DNA of 64,000 nucleotides from Microbispora hainanensis (GTDB lineage Bacteria > Actinomycetota > Actinomycetes > Streptosporangiales > Streptosporangiaceae): positions 8,494,001 to 8,558,000 of the forward strand of contig NZ_CP108086.1 in NCBI RefSeq assembly GCF_036186745.1, given 5' to 3'. Position numbers and translations under genes: made by a program. Position 1 is the first letter of the stretch. Each line of letters opens with the position of its first letter. Shown one piece after another: positions 42,295-52,044 of this stretch. The notes below the pieces were generated by a model. The model was not told where the DNA came from, ran no database searches, and saw only the letters and a program-made list of their open reading frames with translations.

Positions 42295-42969
42295 TCACTC
42301 GCCGGGAGCCACCAGTCCCGACTCGTAGGCGAAGACCACCGCCTGGGCGCGGTCGCGCAGGTCGAGCTTGGTCAGCACGCGGCTCACGTGCGTCTTGACC
42401 GTCTGCTCGGCCAGCACCAGAGCCCGGGCGATCTCCTGGTTCGAATAACCGCGCGCCACCAGGGTCAGCACCTCGGTCTCGCGTTCGGTCAGCTCTTTCA
42501 GCCGCAGCGCGGGCTTGCCGCGGGCCGCGGGACGCTGCTTGACGAAGTCCGCGATGAGACGGCGCGTCACGGACGGCGCGAGCAGTGCGTCGCCTCTGGC
42601 GACGATGCGGACCGCCGCGACGAGGTCGTCCGGCGGCGCGTCCTTCAGCAGGAAGCCGCTCGCGCCCGCCCGCAGCGCCTCGTACACGTAGTCGTCGACG
42701 TCGAACGTGGTCAGCATCAGCACACGCGGCCGGTGGGTCACCCCCGGCGGGGGCGAGAGGAGCCTGCGGGTGGCCTCCAGGCCGTCCATGACGGGCATGC
42801 GCACATCCATCAGCACCACGTCAGGACGGGTCTGCCGGCTCACTTCGACGCCCTGTGCGCCGTCGGACGCCTCGCCCACCACGTCGATGTCGCTCTGGGC
42901 GGCCAGCAGTGCCGCGAAGCCGGCCCGCACCATGGCCTGGTCGTCGACGACGACGACTCGTATCGTCAC
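42295..42969 (-). CDS. NarL-type response regulator
   Basis: 224 aa. GTG start overlaps the kinase stop (GTGA). VVDDQAMVRAGFAALL with Asp55 in VLMDVRMPVMDG, Lys in LLKDAPPDDL; HTH LTERETEVLTLVARGYSNQEIARALVLAEQTVKTHVSRVLTKL. Partner of the kinase encoded upstream. Confidence 0.93.
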   Translation of the reverse strand: MTIRVVVVDDQAMVRAGFAALLAAQSDIDVVGEASDGAQGVEVSRQTRPDVVLMDVRMPVMDGLEATRRLLSPPPGVTHRPRVLMLTTFDVDDYVYEALRAGASGFLLKDAPPDDLVAAVRIVARGDALLAPSVTRRLIADFVKQRPAARGKPALRLKELTERETEVLTLVARGYSNQEIARALVLAEQTVKTHVSRVLTKLDLRDRAQAVVFAYESGLVAPGE

Positions 42970-44207
42970 GTGAAGTCCTCTTCGTTCAAGGGGAGCCGGG
43001 CGGCCACTCGGAAGCCTCCGTCCGGCAGTGGTCCGGCATCGAGGGTGCCGCCGACGAGCCGCACCCGCTCGCGCATGCCGACCAGTCCGTGTCCGGTGCC
43101 GCTCGGCTCCAGCGGTACGGCGCGCGGCTCAGGCGACGGTCCGTTGACGATCAGGACGGCCAGCCGCCTGCCGTCCTCGCCTTCGGCCGGCTCCGACACC
43201 GACAGGGACACCTGTGTGTGCGCTCCGGGTGCGTGCCGCACGACGTTCGCGAGGGCTTCCTGGACGATCCGGTACGCGGACAGGCCCACCGACTCGGGGA
43301 CCTTCACGTCGCAGGCGGTGAACTCCACCGGCACGTGCGCCCGCGAGGTCGCGTCCACCAGCTGGTCGATCTGGGCCAGGCCCGGCTGGGGCGCGAGTTC
43401 GTCCTGCGTCTCCTCGTTGCGAAGAACGCCGAGGAGGCGCCGCATCTCGCCGAGCGAGTTGCGCGCGGTCGAGGCGATGTTCGCGAACTCCTTCCGCACA
43501 TCCGGCGGCAGCCGGTCGAGGCGATATTCGGCGCTGTCCGCCTGCACCGTGATGACCGACATGTGGTGCGCCACCACGTCGTGCAGTTCGCGGGCGATCC
43601 GGGCCCGCTCCTCCAGCAGCGTCCGCCGCGCGCGCTCGGCCTCGCTGATCGTCTCCTGCTCGACCAGCCTGCGCTGCACCTCGGCCCGTTCCCGCAGCGC
43701 GACGGCGACCAGCAGGGCGAGGCCGCCGAGGGCGGTGAACGACAGGTCCACGGCGCCGGCGCCGTGCGGTGCGAAGAACATCAGCGTCACGTTCGCGGCC
43801 GCCGTGGCCAGCCACACCAGCAGCAGCGTCCGGCGCCGCTCGCTCAGACCCAGAGCGAGACAGAGTCCGACATATCCGACGATCACCACGGACGGGAACG
43901 GCCACAGCAGCCGTTCCGGGAAGTCGACGGTGAGCAGGGCGAGCGCCCCGGCCACGTCGGCCGTGAAGATCACATACCAGGCTCGCAGCGGCCGTACGAC
44001 GGCCAGCAGCAGCGGCGCGACCTGTGCGATGGCCAGCGCGGTCCCGGCGACGGCGATCAGTCCGTAGTACTTGGTGAGGAGGATGCTCGTCGCCGGAAGC
44101 AGGCAGACGCACAACACGGTCGCCACAACCCCAGGCAGCAGCCGAACCCACGGGCGGGACGACCCCGCCAACAGCGCGTGCGGGCCTCCCTCCTTCACTG
44201 AGGTCAT
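42966..44207 (-). CDS. DesK-like sensor histidine kinase
   Basis: 413 aa. Four to six membrane helices up to about residue 170, then a coiled linker ([25 protein letters not shown]), the HisKA_3 box with His near residue 209 ([15 protein letters not shown]), and an HATPase domain with [15 protein letters not shown] and [12 protein letters not shown]. Pairs with the regulator at 42295. Confidence 0.93.
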   Translation of the reverse strand: MTSVKEGGPHALLAGSSRPWVRLLPGVVATVLCVCLLPATSILLTKYYGLIAVAGTALAIAQVAPLLLAVVRPLRAWYVIFTADVAGALALLTVDFPERLLWPFPSVVIVGYVGLCLALGLSERRRTLLLVWLATAAANVTLMFFAPHGAGAVDLSFTALGGLALLVAVALRERAEVQRRLVEQETISEAERARRTLLEERARIARELHDVVAHHMSVITVQADSAEYRLDRLPPDVRKEFANIASTARNSLGEMRRLLGVLRNEETQDELAPQPGLAQIDQLVDATSRAHVPVEFTACDVKVPESVGLSAYRIVQEALANVVRHAPGAHTQVSLSVSEPAEGEDGRRLAVLIVNGPSPEPRAVPLEPSGTGHGLVGMRERVRLVGGTLDAGPLPDGGFRVAARLPLNEEDFT

Positions 44208-44213
44208 GGAGAC

Positions 44214-44219
44214 AGCCTA
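44214..44219 (-). promoter_or_regulatory. Candidate leaderless -10 box of the DesK-type operon
   Basis: TAGGCT on the minus strand ends six bases before the kinase ATG. No Shine-Dalgarno site exists in that gap, which fits a leaderless transcript. No -35 box is clear. Confidence 0.45.
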
Positions 44220-44608
44220 GGGGCTTAACACGAGGTCAGGACACATGTGAAAGCGGGACAGACCCGGCGTCGCCCCCCGCCGGCGGGCGTGGCGGCGGCG
44301 CGCGGGGGTTCGCCGGCGGCGCCGGACAGGACCCGATGCGGCGCCGTGATGACGAACGCCTGCGCGCGAGAGATCGTCGTCATACCGTGTGGACGGCCAC
44401 CGGCAGATACACCTTGATCCGTACCACGCAAAGTCGGGACAATTTCCCCGATATTCCCATCAAATCGCATCCATCCCTTTCACCGCCGCCCGTACGGCGA
44501 CGCATGGCATGCCGCCGTTCCATATCACCGCGACCCACGAGTGAGCGGAGGACGGCGGCGACCGCAGGGCCGGCCAACCCGACTGCCCGCACGACAGAAA
44601 GGATCGTG
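44220..44608. other. Gene-free stretch with an AT-rich promoter region
   Basis: The divergent gap between the kinase and pntA. 44410-44470 is clearly AT-rich (TTGATCC, GACAATTTCC, GATATTCCC) and probably holds the pntAB promoter. No gene or palindrome is convincing. Confidence 0.5.
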
Positions 44609-46204
44609 ATGAGTCACTCAGCACAACGCCTGGGCGTGGTCGCCGAATCGGCGCCGGGCGAGACCCGGGTGGCGGCCACCCCGGCCACCGTCCCGCAGTT
44701 GGTCTCGCTCGGCTACGAGGTGATCGTCGAATCGGGAGCAGGCAGACGGTCGGGCTTCACCGACGACGCGTACACCGAAGCCGGGGCGCGGATCGCCGGC
44801 CGTGAGGAGACGTGGGACGCCGACATCGTGCTCAAGGTGAACGCGCCGACGGCGGACGAGATCACGGCCCTGCACGACGGAGCCACGCTCGTCTCCCTGA
44901 TCGGCCCGGCGGCCAACCCCGATCTGGTGGACGCGCTCGCGCGACGGCCGATCACCGTGCTCGCGATGGACGCCGTGCCGCGCGTCTCCCGCGCGCAGGC
45001 GCTCGACGTGCTGAGCTCGATGGCGAACATCGCCGGTTATCGCGCCGTCATCGAGGCGGCGCACGCGTTCGGGCGGCTCTTCACCGGCCAGGTGACCGCG
45101 GCGGGGAAGGTCCCCCCGGCCAAGGTCCTGGTGGCGGGCGCGGGCGTGGCGGGGCTGGCGGCCATCGCCACGGCGGCCAGCCTCGGCGCGATCGTGCGGG
45201 CGACCGACCCCCGTCCCGAGGTGGCCGAGCAGGTGCGGTCGCTGGGCGCGGAGTTCCTGGACGTCGGGGTCGTCCAGGCGGCGAGCACGGACGGGTACGC
45301 CCGGGAGACCTCGCGCGACTACGACCGCCGCGCCGCCGAGATGTACGCCGAGCAGGCCGCCGACGTGGACATCGTCGTCACCACCGCCCTGATCCCCGGG
45401 CGTCCCGCTCCCCGGCTGTTCACCGCCGAGCACGTGGCGCGCATGCGCCCGGGCAGCGTCATCGTCGACATGGCCGCCGCGCAGGGCGGGAACGTCGAGG
45501 GCACCCGGCCCGGGGAGGCGGTCGTCACCGAGAACGGCGTGACCATCATCGGCTACACCGACCTCGCGGGACGGCTGCCGGCGCAGGCGTCACAGCTCTA
45601 CGGCACCAACCTCGTCAACCTGATGAAGCTGCTCACCCCCGGCGCGGACGGCCGGCTCGTCCTGGACTTCGACGACGTCGTGCAGCGCGCTATGACCGTC
45701 GTCCGCGACGGCGAGAAGACCTGGCCGCCACCGCCCGTTCCGGTGAGCGCGGCACCCACGACCCCCTCCCCCACGGCCCCCGCGACCGACGCCTCCGCCC
45801 CGGGGCGGGGAACGGTGCGGGAAGCGGCCGCGGCTCCCGCCGGGCGACCGCCGTCGCCGCCCGGACGGCGACGCCATCTGGTCACCGCCGCCCTCGCCGT
45901 CGCGCTGTTCCTGCTGACCGCCTTCTCGCCGAACGCGCTGATCGAGCACCTCACCGTCTTCGTGCTGTCGATCGTGATCGGCTACTACGTGATCGGCAAC
46001 GTCCACCACGCGCTGCACACGCCGCTGATGTCGATCACCAACGCCATCTCCGGGATCATCGTGGTCGGCGCGCTGCTCCAGATCGGCCAGGGCCACGCGG
46101 TCGTCGCCGTCCTGTCGTTCGTCGCCATCCTGCTGGCGAGCATCAACATCGTCGGCGGCTTCGCCGTGACCCGGCGCATGCTCGGCATGTTCACGAGGAG
46201 CTGA
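44609..46204 (+). CDS. pntA: NAD(P) transhydrogenase alpha subunit
   Basis: 531 aa; AAAGGATCGTG precedes the ATG. Residues 1-380 form the NAD(H)-binding domain I, with [24 protein letters not shown] and the Rossmann loop [18 protein letters not shown] Pro/Ala/Thr-rich linker (about 380-430) leads to four membrane helices at the C-terminus ([22 protein letters not shown]). With PntB it couples hydride transfer from NADH to NADP+ to proton flow across the membrane. pntB follows two bases later. Confidence 0.95.
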   Translation: MSHSAQRLGVVAESAPGETRVAATPATVPQLVSLGYEVIVESGAGRRSGFTDDAYTEAGARIAGREETWDADIVLKVNAPTADEITALHDGATLVSLIGPAANPDLVDALARRPITVLAMDAVPRVSRAQALDVLSSMANIAGYRAVIEAAHAFGRLFTGQVTAAGKVPPAKVLVAGAGVAGLAAIATAASLGAIVRATDPRPEVAEQVRSLGAEFLDVGVVQAASTDGYARETSRDYDRRAAEMYAEQAADVDIVVTTALIPGRPAPRLFTAEHVARMRPGSVIVDMAAAQGGNVEGTRPGEAVVTENGVTIIGYTDLAGRLPAQASQLYGTNLVNLMKLLTPGADGRLVLDFDDVVQRAMTVVRDGEKTWPPPPVPVSAAPTTPSPTAPATDASAPGRGTVREAAAAPAGRPPSPPGRRRHLVTAALAVALFLLTAFSPNALIEHLTVFVLSIVIGYYVIGNVHHALHTPLMSITNAISGIIVVGALLQIGQGHAVVAVLSFVAILLASINIVGGFAVTRRMLGMFTRS

Positions 46205-46206
46205 CC

Positions 46207-47613
46207 GTGACCCTCTCCACGGCCGCGCAGGCCGCCTACATCGTCGCCGCCCTGCTGTTCATCCTCAGCCTCGCCGGGCTGTCCAAGCACGAGACCGCGC
46301 GCTCCGGGGTCGTGTCGGGCATCTCCGGCATGGTCATCGCGCTCGCCGCGACCGTCGTCCTCGCCGCGGACGGCTCCGCGGCCCTCGCGGTGGTCCTGCT
46401 CCTGGTCGCGATGGCGATCGGCGCCGCCATCGGGCTCTGGCGGGCCCGCATCGTCGAGATGACCGCGATGCCGGAGCTGATCGCCATCCTGCACAGCTTC
46501 GTCGGTCTCGCCGCCGTGCTCGTCGGCTGGAACGGCTTCCTTGAGGTCGAGAACGGAGGCGGGGCGCGGGCCGAGCTGCCCGGCTCGCTGCTGGGCGTCC
46601 ATCACGCCGAGGTGTCCATCGGCGTGTTCATCGGTGCGCTCACCTTCACCGGGTCGATCGTCGCGTTCCTCAAGCTGTCGGCCCGGATCGACTCCCGCCC
46701 GATGATGCTGCCGGGCAAGAACTCCCTGAACCTGGGCGCGCTCGGGGCGTTCGCGGTGCTGACCGTGCTCTTCGTGGCCTCCCCGAACCTCGGGCTGCTC
46801 GTCGCCCTGACCGTCGTGGCGCTGCTGCTCGGCTGGCACCTGGTCGCCTCCATCGGCGGCGGCGACATGCCCGTCGTCGTCTCGATGCTCAACAGCTACT
46901 CCGGGTGGGCGGCCGCGGCGTCCGGGTTCCTGCTCGACAACAACCTGCTGATCGTCACCGGCGCGCTCGTCGGCTCGTCCGGTGCCTACCTGTCGTACGT
47001 GATGTGCCAGGCGATGAACCGGTCGTTCATCTCCGTGATCGCCGGGGGCTTCGGCATCGAGGCGGGCCCCGCGGGCGACCGTGACTACGGCGAGCACCGG
47101 GAGATCACCGCCGTCGAGACCGCCGACCTGCTCAAGGACGCCAAGTCGGTCGTCATCACCCCCGGGTACGGCATGGCGGTCGCGCAGGCGCAGTATCCGG
47201 TCGCCGAGCTGACCCGCAGGCTGCGGGAGCGCGGCGTCGAGGTGCGCTTCGGCATCCACCCGGTCGCCGGACGCCTGCCCGGTCACATGAACGTCCTGCT
47301 CGCCGAGGCCAAGGTGCCGTACGACATCGTCCTCGAAATGGACGAGATCAACGACGATTTCGCCACCACCTCGGTCGTCCTCGTCATCGGCGCCAACGAC
47401 ACCGTCAACCCCGGGGCCGTCGAGGACCCGGACAGCCCCATCGCCGGGATGCCCATCCTGCGCGTGTGGGAGGCGGAGCACGTGATCGTCTTCAAACGGT
47501 CGATGGCCACGGGGTATGCCGGGGTGCAGAACCCCCTGTTCTTCCGGGACAACAGCAGGATGCTCTTCGGCGACGCCCGGCAGCGCGTCGAGGAGATCGT
47601 CTCCGCGCTCTGA
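46207..47613 (+). CDS. pntB: NAD(P) transhydrogenase beta subunit
   Basis: 468 aa; GTG start after GAGGAGCTGACC. The N-terminal half has about eight membrane helices with the [20 protein letters not shown] and [12 protein letters not shown] motifs of the proton channel. The C-terminal NADP(H) domain III shows [44 protein letters not shown] and [11 protein letters not shown]. Its stop codon is the first copy of a degenerate tandem repeat. Confidence 0.95.
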   Translation: MTLSTAAQAAYIVAALLFILSLAGLSKHETARSGVVSGISGMVIALAATVVLAADGSAALAVVLLLVAMAIGAAIGLWRARIVEMTAMPELIAILHSFVGLAAVLVGWNGFLEVENGGGARAELPGSLLGVHHAEVSIGVFIGALTFTGSIVAFLKLSARIDSRPMMLPGKNSLNLGALGAFAVLTVLFVASPNLGLLVALTVVALLLGWHLVASIGGGDMPVVVSMLNSYSGWAAAASGFLLDNNLLIVTGALVGSSGAYLSYVMCQAMNRSFISVIAGGFGIEAGPAGDRDYGEHREITAVETADLLKDAKSVVITPGYGMAVAQAQYPVAELTRRLRERGVEVRFGIHPVAGRLPGHMNVLLAEAKVPYDIVLEMDEINDDFATTSVVLVIGANDTVNPGAVEDPDSPIAGMPILRVWEAEHVIVFKRSMATGYAGVQNPLFFRDNSRMLFGDARQRVEEIVSAL

Positions 47614-47691
47614 CCCGCGACCGCCGGACCTGCGATCGTTCCTGACCAGCGATCGTTCCTGACCAGCGATCGTTCTGACCTGCGACCGTCC
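47611..47691. repeat. Degenerate 17-base repeats beginning with the pntB stop
   Basis: Starting at the true TGA, units of the form TGACCNGCGAYCGTTCC follow one another about five times, each beginning with TGA or its variant. Three contain GCGATCGT. Confidence 0.8.
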
Positions 47692-47723
47692 GACGCGGAC
47701 CGCCTGCGGGCGGACGACGATCC

Positions 47724-47751
47724 GGGCCGGGAGGGCGATGCCTCCCGGCCC
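47724..47751. terminator. Bidirectional hairpin between pntB and the SnoaL-like gene
   Basis: GGGCCGGGAGG (47724-47734) pairs with CCTCCCGGCCC (47741-47751) around GCGATG. It ends four bases before the convergent SnoaL-like gene stop. Confidence 0.8.
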
Positions 47752-47754
47752 CGG

Positions 47755-48192
47755 TCACCCGTGCTCGATCTTCGTCAGCCCGAAGCCGAGCTGGCTGTAG
47801 AGCTCCAGCTGGTCGAAGTATTCGCGGTGCGTGACGATCTTGTCGTCGTGGACGAAGGTCGAACAGGTGGCGCGGATGGTGATGTGACGGCCTGTTCCCC
47901 TTATCTCGCGTCCGTCCGGCAACATAAGAGGACCTTCATGGGTGCCGGTATAGGTCCATTCCGTGACGGCGGGGTTCTCACAGTCGCCGAGCTCGAACCA
48001 GGCCGTCGCGCGGAAGTCCGGAAAGGCCCTGAAGAACTGCTCGTACATCCAGGCGATCTGGTCGTGGCCCTCCGCCACGCCTGACGGCGTGACATACACG
48101 GCGCCAGGGCTGTAGCAGGCGAGTATTCCCCGGATGTCGTGCATGTTGATCGCGTCGGTCAACCAGTGCTTGAGGTCCCAAAAAGTAGCCAT
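47755..48192 (-). CDS. SnoaL/NTF2-like protein
   Basis: 145 aa; GAGGGTGCCCT precedes the ATG. The NTF2-like cone fold is seen in INMHDIRGILACYSPGAVYVTPSGVAEGHDQIAWMYEQFFRAFPDF and the closing HREYFDQLELYSQLGF. SnoaL-like proteins act as polyketide cyclases, hydratases or ligand binders; none can be chosen here. It diverges from the ArsR gene and may share its operator. Confidence 0.85.
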   Translation of the reverse strand: MATFWDLKHWLTDAINMHDIRGILACYSPGAVYVTPSGVAEGHDQIAWMYEQFFRAFPDFRATAWFELGDCENPAVTEWTYTGTHEGPLMLPDGREIRGTGRHITIRATCSTFVHDDKIVTHREYFDQLELYSQLGFGLTKIEHG

Positions 48193-48302
48193 AGGGCACC
48201 CTCGATGCGTCGAAATCTCGGGTTCTTAATTTACGCAAAGAGTGGTTTTCTCCTGGTTCCCATAGGGCCTTGCCTTGGCAAAGACCGCTCACCCGCACAG
48301 GT

Positions 48303-48349
48303 GCACAAGAACTGTTGCACAACGACTCTTGTGCGACTAGGGTGAGCGG
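48303..48349 (+). promoter_or_regulatory. Leaderless promoter overlapped by ArsR-type inverted repeats
   Basis: -35 TTGCAC (48315-48320) and -10 TAGGGT (48338-48343) are 17 bases apart, and the GTG start is six bases after the -10, so the mRNA is leaderless. GCACAAGA (48303) ... TCTTGTGC (48327) and TTGCACAA (48315) ... TTGTGCGA (48329) form nested inverted repeats over the promoter, a natural repressor site. Confidence 0.75.
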
Positions 48350-48913
48350 GTGAGTGATCGCCCCACGCGTGACGTACGCGACTCGAAGGTGCTGGCCGCG
48401 ATGTCCCACCCGCTGCGCCGGCGGCTGCTCGACATCCTGCGGGTGGACGGGCCCTCGACGGCGTCGGTGCTGGCCGACAGGACCGGGCAGGCCGTCGGCA
48501 ACATCAGCCATCACCTCAAGGTCCTCGCCGCCAGCGAGCTCGTCGAGGAGGTGCCCGAGCTCGCGCGTGACCGGCGGGAACGCTGGTGGCGCAGGTCAGC
48601 CGACGTCATCAGCTGGTCGATGTCGGACTTCCCCGACGATCCCGTGGCCGCGGCGGCCGAATCGCTCGTGCTTGAGCGGCAGACCGCGCTCGCCCGGCAG
48701 TGGTTCGCCGAGCGCGACGGCCACCCGGAGGCGTGGCGGCGAGCGGCGTTCACCACCGACCACTGGGCGAGGCTGTCCGTCGCCGAGCTCGCCGAGCTGG
48801 AGGAGAAGATCCTCGCCCTGTTCACCTCGCTGGCGGACCGGGAGGTCCCCGACGACGGGGAGGAACGCAAGCTGGTCTTCCTCACCGCCCGCGCCGTACC
48901 AGGCCGGCCGTGA
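48350..48913 (+). CDS. ArsR-family HTH regulator
   Basis: 187 aa, GTG start, leaderless. HTH about residues 14-75: KVLAAMSHPLRRRLLDILRV and ADRTGQAVGNISHHLKVLAASELVEEVPE. No metal-binding cysteines. It is followed by an MFS gene through a GTGA overlap, so it is probably the local repressor of that exporter. Confidence 0.9.
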   Translation: MSDRPTRDVRDSKVLAAMSHPLRRRLLDILRVDGPSTASVLADRTGQAVGNISHHLKVLAASELVEEVPELARDRRERWWRRSADVISWSMSDFPDDPVAAAAESLVLERQTALARQWFAERDGHPEAWRRAAFTTDHWARLSVAELAELEEKILALFTSLADREVPDDGEERKLVFLTARAVPGRP

Positions 48914-50373
48914 ACACCACACCGCCCGTGCCCACCACACCGCCCGTACCCACCACACCGCCCGAACCCACCACACCGCCCGAACCCACCGCGACCGCGA
49001 CCGCGACGCCGCCCGAATCCACCACGCCGCCCGTGACCACGACGCCGGCCGTACGCGGCGGCCTGCTGGGCACGCGCGACTTCCGGCTGCTCTGGATCGG
49101 CGAGACGACGAGCACGCTCGGCGGTTCCGTCGGCGGCGTGGCGCTTCCGCTGGTCGCCGTGGTGACCCTGCACGCGAGCCCCCTGGCGGTCGGGCTGCTG
49201 ACCGCGGCCGCCTGGCTGCCGTGGCTGCTGGTCGGGCTGCCCGCGGGCGCATGGGTCGACCGGATGCCGAAACGGCCGGTGATGCTGGTGTGCAACACCG
49301 TGTCGATGGTGGCGTTCGCGGGCGTGCCGATCGCGGCCTGGCTCGGCGCGCTGACCACGACCCACCTGCTCGTGGCGGCGACGACGGCCGGCGCGGCGAA
49401 GGTGTTCTTCACCCTCGCCTACCGGGCCTACCTGCCCGCCCTGGTCGAGCGTGACCGGCTGCTGGAGGCGAACGCCATGCTCCAGGGCAGCGAGTCGGCC
49501 GCGCAGATCGCCGGTCCCGGGCTGGCCGGGCTGCTCGCGCAGTGGTTCGGCGCCGTCAGCGGCGTGCTGGCCGACGCGGTCAGCTTCGCGATCGCCGTCC
49601 TGTGCCTGCGTTCGGTGCGCACACGCGAGGCTCGCCGGGAGACCGGCGCGCGACGGCGGCTGCGCACGGAGATCGGCGACGGGCTGCGGTTCGTCGTGCA
49701 CGATCCATACCTGCGTACGCTCACCGCCTTCGGCGCGACGTCCAACATCGCGTTGATGGGCTACGCGTCGATCCAGGTCGTGTTCCTCACCCGGGATCTC
49801 GGTGCGGGAGCGGCACAGGTGGGCGTGGTGCTGGCGGTGGCGGGCTCGGGCGGCCTGTTCGGCGCCGCGCTGTCCGGCCGGGTGGCCACGCGGTTCGGAC
49901 CGGCGCGGGGATTCCTGATGTGCGAGGCGCTCGCCGCGCCGATGGCTCTGCTGGGGCCGATCGGCACCGGCGGCGCGGGACTGGCGCTCTTCGCCGCCGC
50001 GGGCTTCGGCACCGGTCTGGGCGTCGTGGCCTCGAACATCCTGACGAGCACCTTCCGCCAGCGTTACTGCCCGGCCGGCATGTTCGGGCGGATCACCGCG
50101 AGCACCTCGGCCCTGAACTACGGCGCGATCCCCCTCGGCGGGCTGCTCGGCGGCCTGCTCGGCGAGGCGATCGGCGTACGCGAGACCATGATCCTGATGG
50201 CCGTCGTCCAGCTCCTGTCGGTCGCGATCCTGTTGCTCAGCCCGCTCCGTCCGCTGCGCGACTTCCCCGCCCGGCGCCGTCGTGCGGAACCGGTCCTGCA
50301 CACTGCCCTGCACCCTGCCCTGCGCCCAGCCCTGCGCACTGGTCGGGCCGATCGTGATATCCCGTGCGAATGA
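48910..50373 (+). CDS. MFS transporter (EntS/MFS_3-like) with Pro/Thr repeat N-terminus
   Basis: 487 aa from the GTG at 48910. The first 45 residues are TTPPVPTTPPEPT-like repeats coded by short tandem duplications. Twelve helices follow from RDFRLLWIGETTSTLGGSVGGVALPLVAV; GAWVDRMPKRPVMLV is motif A and AALSGRVATRFGPARG the second-half copy. A tandem TALHPALRPALRTG tail ends the protein. Substrate unknown; the ArsR partner suggests stress-induced export. Confidence 0.88.
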   Translation: MNTTPPVPTTPPVPTTPPEPTTPPEPTATATATPPESTTPPVTTTPAVRGGLLGTRDFRLLWIGETTSTLGGSVGGVALPLVAVVTLHASPLAVGLLTAAAWLPWLLVGLPAGAWVDRMPKRPVMLVCNTVSMVAFAGVPIAAWLGALTTTHLLVAATTAGAAKVFFTLAYRAYLPALVERDRLLEANAMLQGSESAAQIAGPGLAGLLAQWFGAVSGVLADAVSFAIAVLCLRSVRTREARRETGARRRLRTEIGDGLRFVVHDPYLRTLTAFGATSNIALMGYASIQVVFLTRDLGAGAAQVGVVLAVAGSGGLFGAALSGRVATRFGPARGFLMCEALAAPMALLGPIGTGGAGLALFAAAGFGTGLGVVASNILTSTFRQRYCPAGMFGRITASTSALNYGAIPLGGLLGGLLGEAIGVRETMILMAVVQLLSVAILLLSPLRPLRDFPARRRRAEPVLHTALHPALRPALRTGRADRDIPCE

Positions 50374-51056
50374 TCAGACGAGGGACGGCGCTGCGCGCCC
50401 TGGGCTCGTTGCTGGACAGGTCGCTCGTACAGATCGCGGAGGCGTCCGCGGACGCACGGACGTACGACCGGCGAACCGTCAACGAGGTCGCGGACGTCTG
50501 GGACAACAACACCTTCCCCCTGTTCCACGCCGCGACCGCCCGCACGTCCATCGGGCGGGAACGGCGTGCCCGCGCGGCCCTCAGCTGGATGGCCGATTTC
50601 GGGCCGGAGCGGCGGAGCTGGATGGTCGAGCAGGCCGCGGCGGCGGGGCACCCACTGGAGCGATCACTGCCGCCGCCCATAGCGCAGCCCCGGCGCACCA
50701 GAGACTTCCGAGGGCACGTGACTCCCTCGGCCAGGCCGCTGACAGCCGAGGCCGCGCTCGAACTCGCGACCGGCTACGACGTCGCCGCCGGGGAGGTCCG
50801 CTCCCTGCTGATCGAACGTGCCGGCGAGCGACTGACCGGGTCACTCGTCCTGATCGTGCCGCGCCGCTACGACGCCGGCCCGCAGGCGGGAGACCTGCCC
50901 GAGCTGCACCTGTGGCTGGAGGATGTCACCGGCGTGCACTTCGCCTCCGACGACCGGAGAGGAGCCACGCTGCCCTGCCGGGCGCCTCAATGCGCGTGGG
51001 AGCGACGCCCGGCGTTGATGCCGGCTTCAGACGTCACTGCCCGCTGCGCAGCGTGA
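50370..51056 (+). CDS. Hypothetical protein (228 aa)
   Basis: Start ATG 50370 overlaps the MFS stop (ATGA); a GTG at 50364 is in frame. The first half is helical with WDNNTFPLFHAATARTSIGRERR and DFGPERRSWMVEQAAAAGHPLE; the second contains TAEAALELATGYDVAAGEVRSLLIERAGE. No family recognised. Its last 23 bases overlap the end of the convergent MerR gene, and the final 20 codons look unconserved, so the true C-terminus may be younger sequence. Confidence 0.6.
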   Translation: MIRRGTALRALGSLLDRSLVQIAEASADARTYDRRTVNEVADVWDNNTFPLFHAATARTSIGRERRARAALSWMADFGPERRSWMVEQAAAAGHPLERSLPPPIAQPRRTRDFRGHVTPSARPLTAEAALELATGYDVAAGEVRSLLIERAGERLTGSLVLIVPRRYDAGPQAGDLPELHLWLEDVTGVHFASDDRRGATLPCRAPQCAWERRPALMPASDVTARCAA

Positions 51057-52038
51057 GCAGGTAGGTCGCGGTGAGTGCGACGGCCCGGTCGTCGTCGTGC
51101 GACAGCTCGGCCAGGGCGCGTGAGGTGATGTCGCCAGGGATGTCGGCGAGCGCCTGGGTCAGCCGCCGGCGTCCGGACGGTTCGACGCCGCCCTGGGCGA
51201 GGCGGCCGACGAGCCCGGTGGCGATCCGATCCGTCAGCGCGGGATCGGCCGCCAGCGCGCCCAGCGCGTCGGCCGCGTCGACGTCGTTCACCCCCTCGAC
51301 GATCATGTCGATGAGCGTCGGCACCGCTTCGGCCACCCCGCGTGCCCCGAGCGCCAGAGCCACACGCCTGCGGACCTCGGCGTCGGAGTTCGTGAGAGCG
51401 TCCTGCAGCAGCGCGGTCGCCGCCTCTCCCGTGATCTCGGCGAGGGACTGGACGGCGCGCCTCCGCACCTCGGCGGCCGGTGAGCCGAGGCCCTCCGCGA
51501 GCGGCGCCACCGCGTCGTCGCCCGATCGCGCCAGGGCCCAGCGCAGGGCACCGGCGACGTTCGGGTCCGTCTCGCTCAACGCCGCCTCGGCCAGCGCCTC
51601 CACGGGCGCCGAAGCCTCTTCGGCCGTGGCCAGGGCCGCCTGCTGGCGCTTGCCTGCGCTCTCCGACCCCAGGGCCTGGAGGAGCGCCACGATCCGGAGC
51701 ACGTCCTCCCAACCGGCGGGCTCGGCGGCGCCGATCCGGCGCAGCCGCGTGAGCAGCTCCGTCTCGGCCGCGATGCGTTCGCGCGTACGGCGGATGAGGT
51801 CGTCGACGAGTTCCGAGGGCGTGAATCGGGGATCGTCCAGCGCGCGCCCGACCTCACGCAGCGACAGCCCCAACGACCGCAGGCTCTCGATGTGGAAGAT
51901 CCGCGCGATGTCGTCGCTGGAATACTCCCGATAGCCGGCCTCGTTCCGGCCCGTCGGCCGCACCAGGCCGAGCGACTCGTAATGCCGGAGCATCCGGGCG
52001 CTGACCCCCGACCGCCGTGCCACCTCGCCGATCAACAC
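51034..52038 (-). CDS. MerR-type regulator with HEAT-repeat C-terminus
   Basis: 334 aa, GTG start. Residues 1-70 are a MerR HTH (IGEVARRSGVSARMLRHYESLGLVRPTGRNEAGYREYSSDDIARI). After the coiled dimer helix (to about 115), the rest is built of 30-35-residue HEAT-like repeats, e.g. SPAAEVRRRAVQSLAEITGEAATALLQDAL and NSDAEVRRRVALALGARGVAEAVPTLIDMI. HEAT repeats in place of the usual small-molecule domain suggest protein-protein sensing. It starts just after the neighbouring HEAT gene and is likely in one operon with it. Confidence 0.85.
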   Translation of the reverse strand: MLIGEVARRSGVSARMLRHYESLGLVRPTGRNEAGYREYSSDDIARIFHIESLRSLGLSLREVGRALDDPRFTPSELVDDLIRRTRERIAAETELLTRLRRIGAAEPAGWEDVLRIVALLQALGSESAGKRQQAALATAEEASAPVEALAEAALSETDPNVAGALRWALARSGDDAVAPLAEGLGSPAAEVRRRAVQSLAEITGEAATALLQDALTNSDAEVRRRVALALGARGVAEAVPTLIDMIVEGVNDVDAADALGALAADPALTDRIATGLVGRLAQGGVEPSGRRRLTQALADIPGDITSRALAELSHDDDRAVALTATYLLTLRSGQ

Positions 52039-52044
52039 CGCATG

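Noticed and set aside
44336-44608. N-terminal extension of pntA
   Set aside because: The frame is open further upstream, but the ribosome site and homology of PntA start at 44609.
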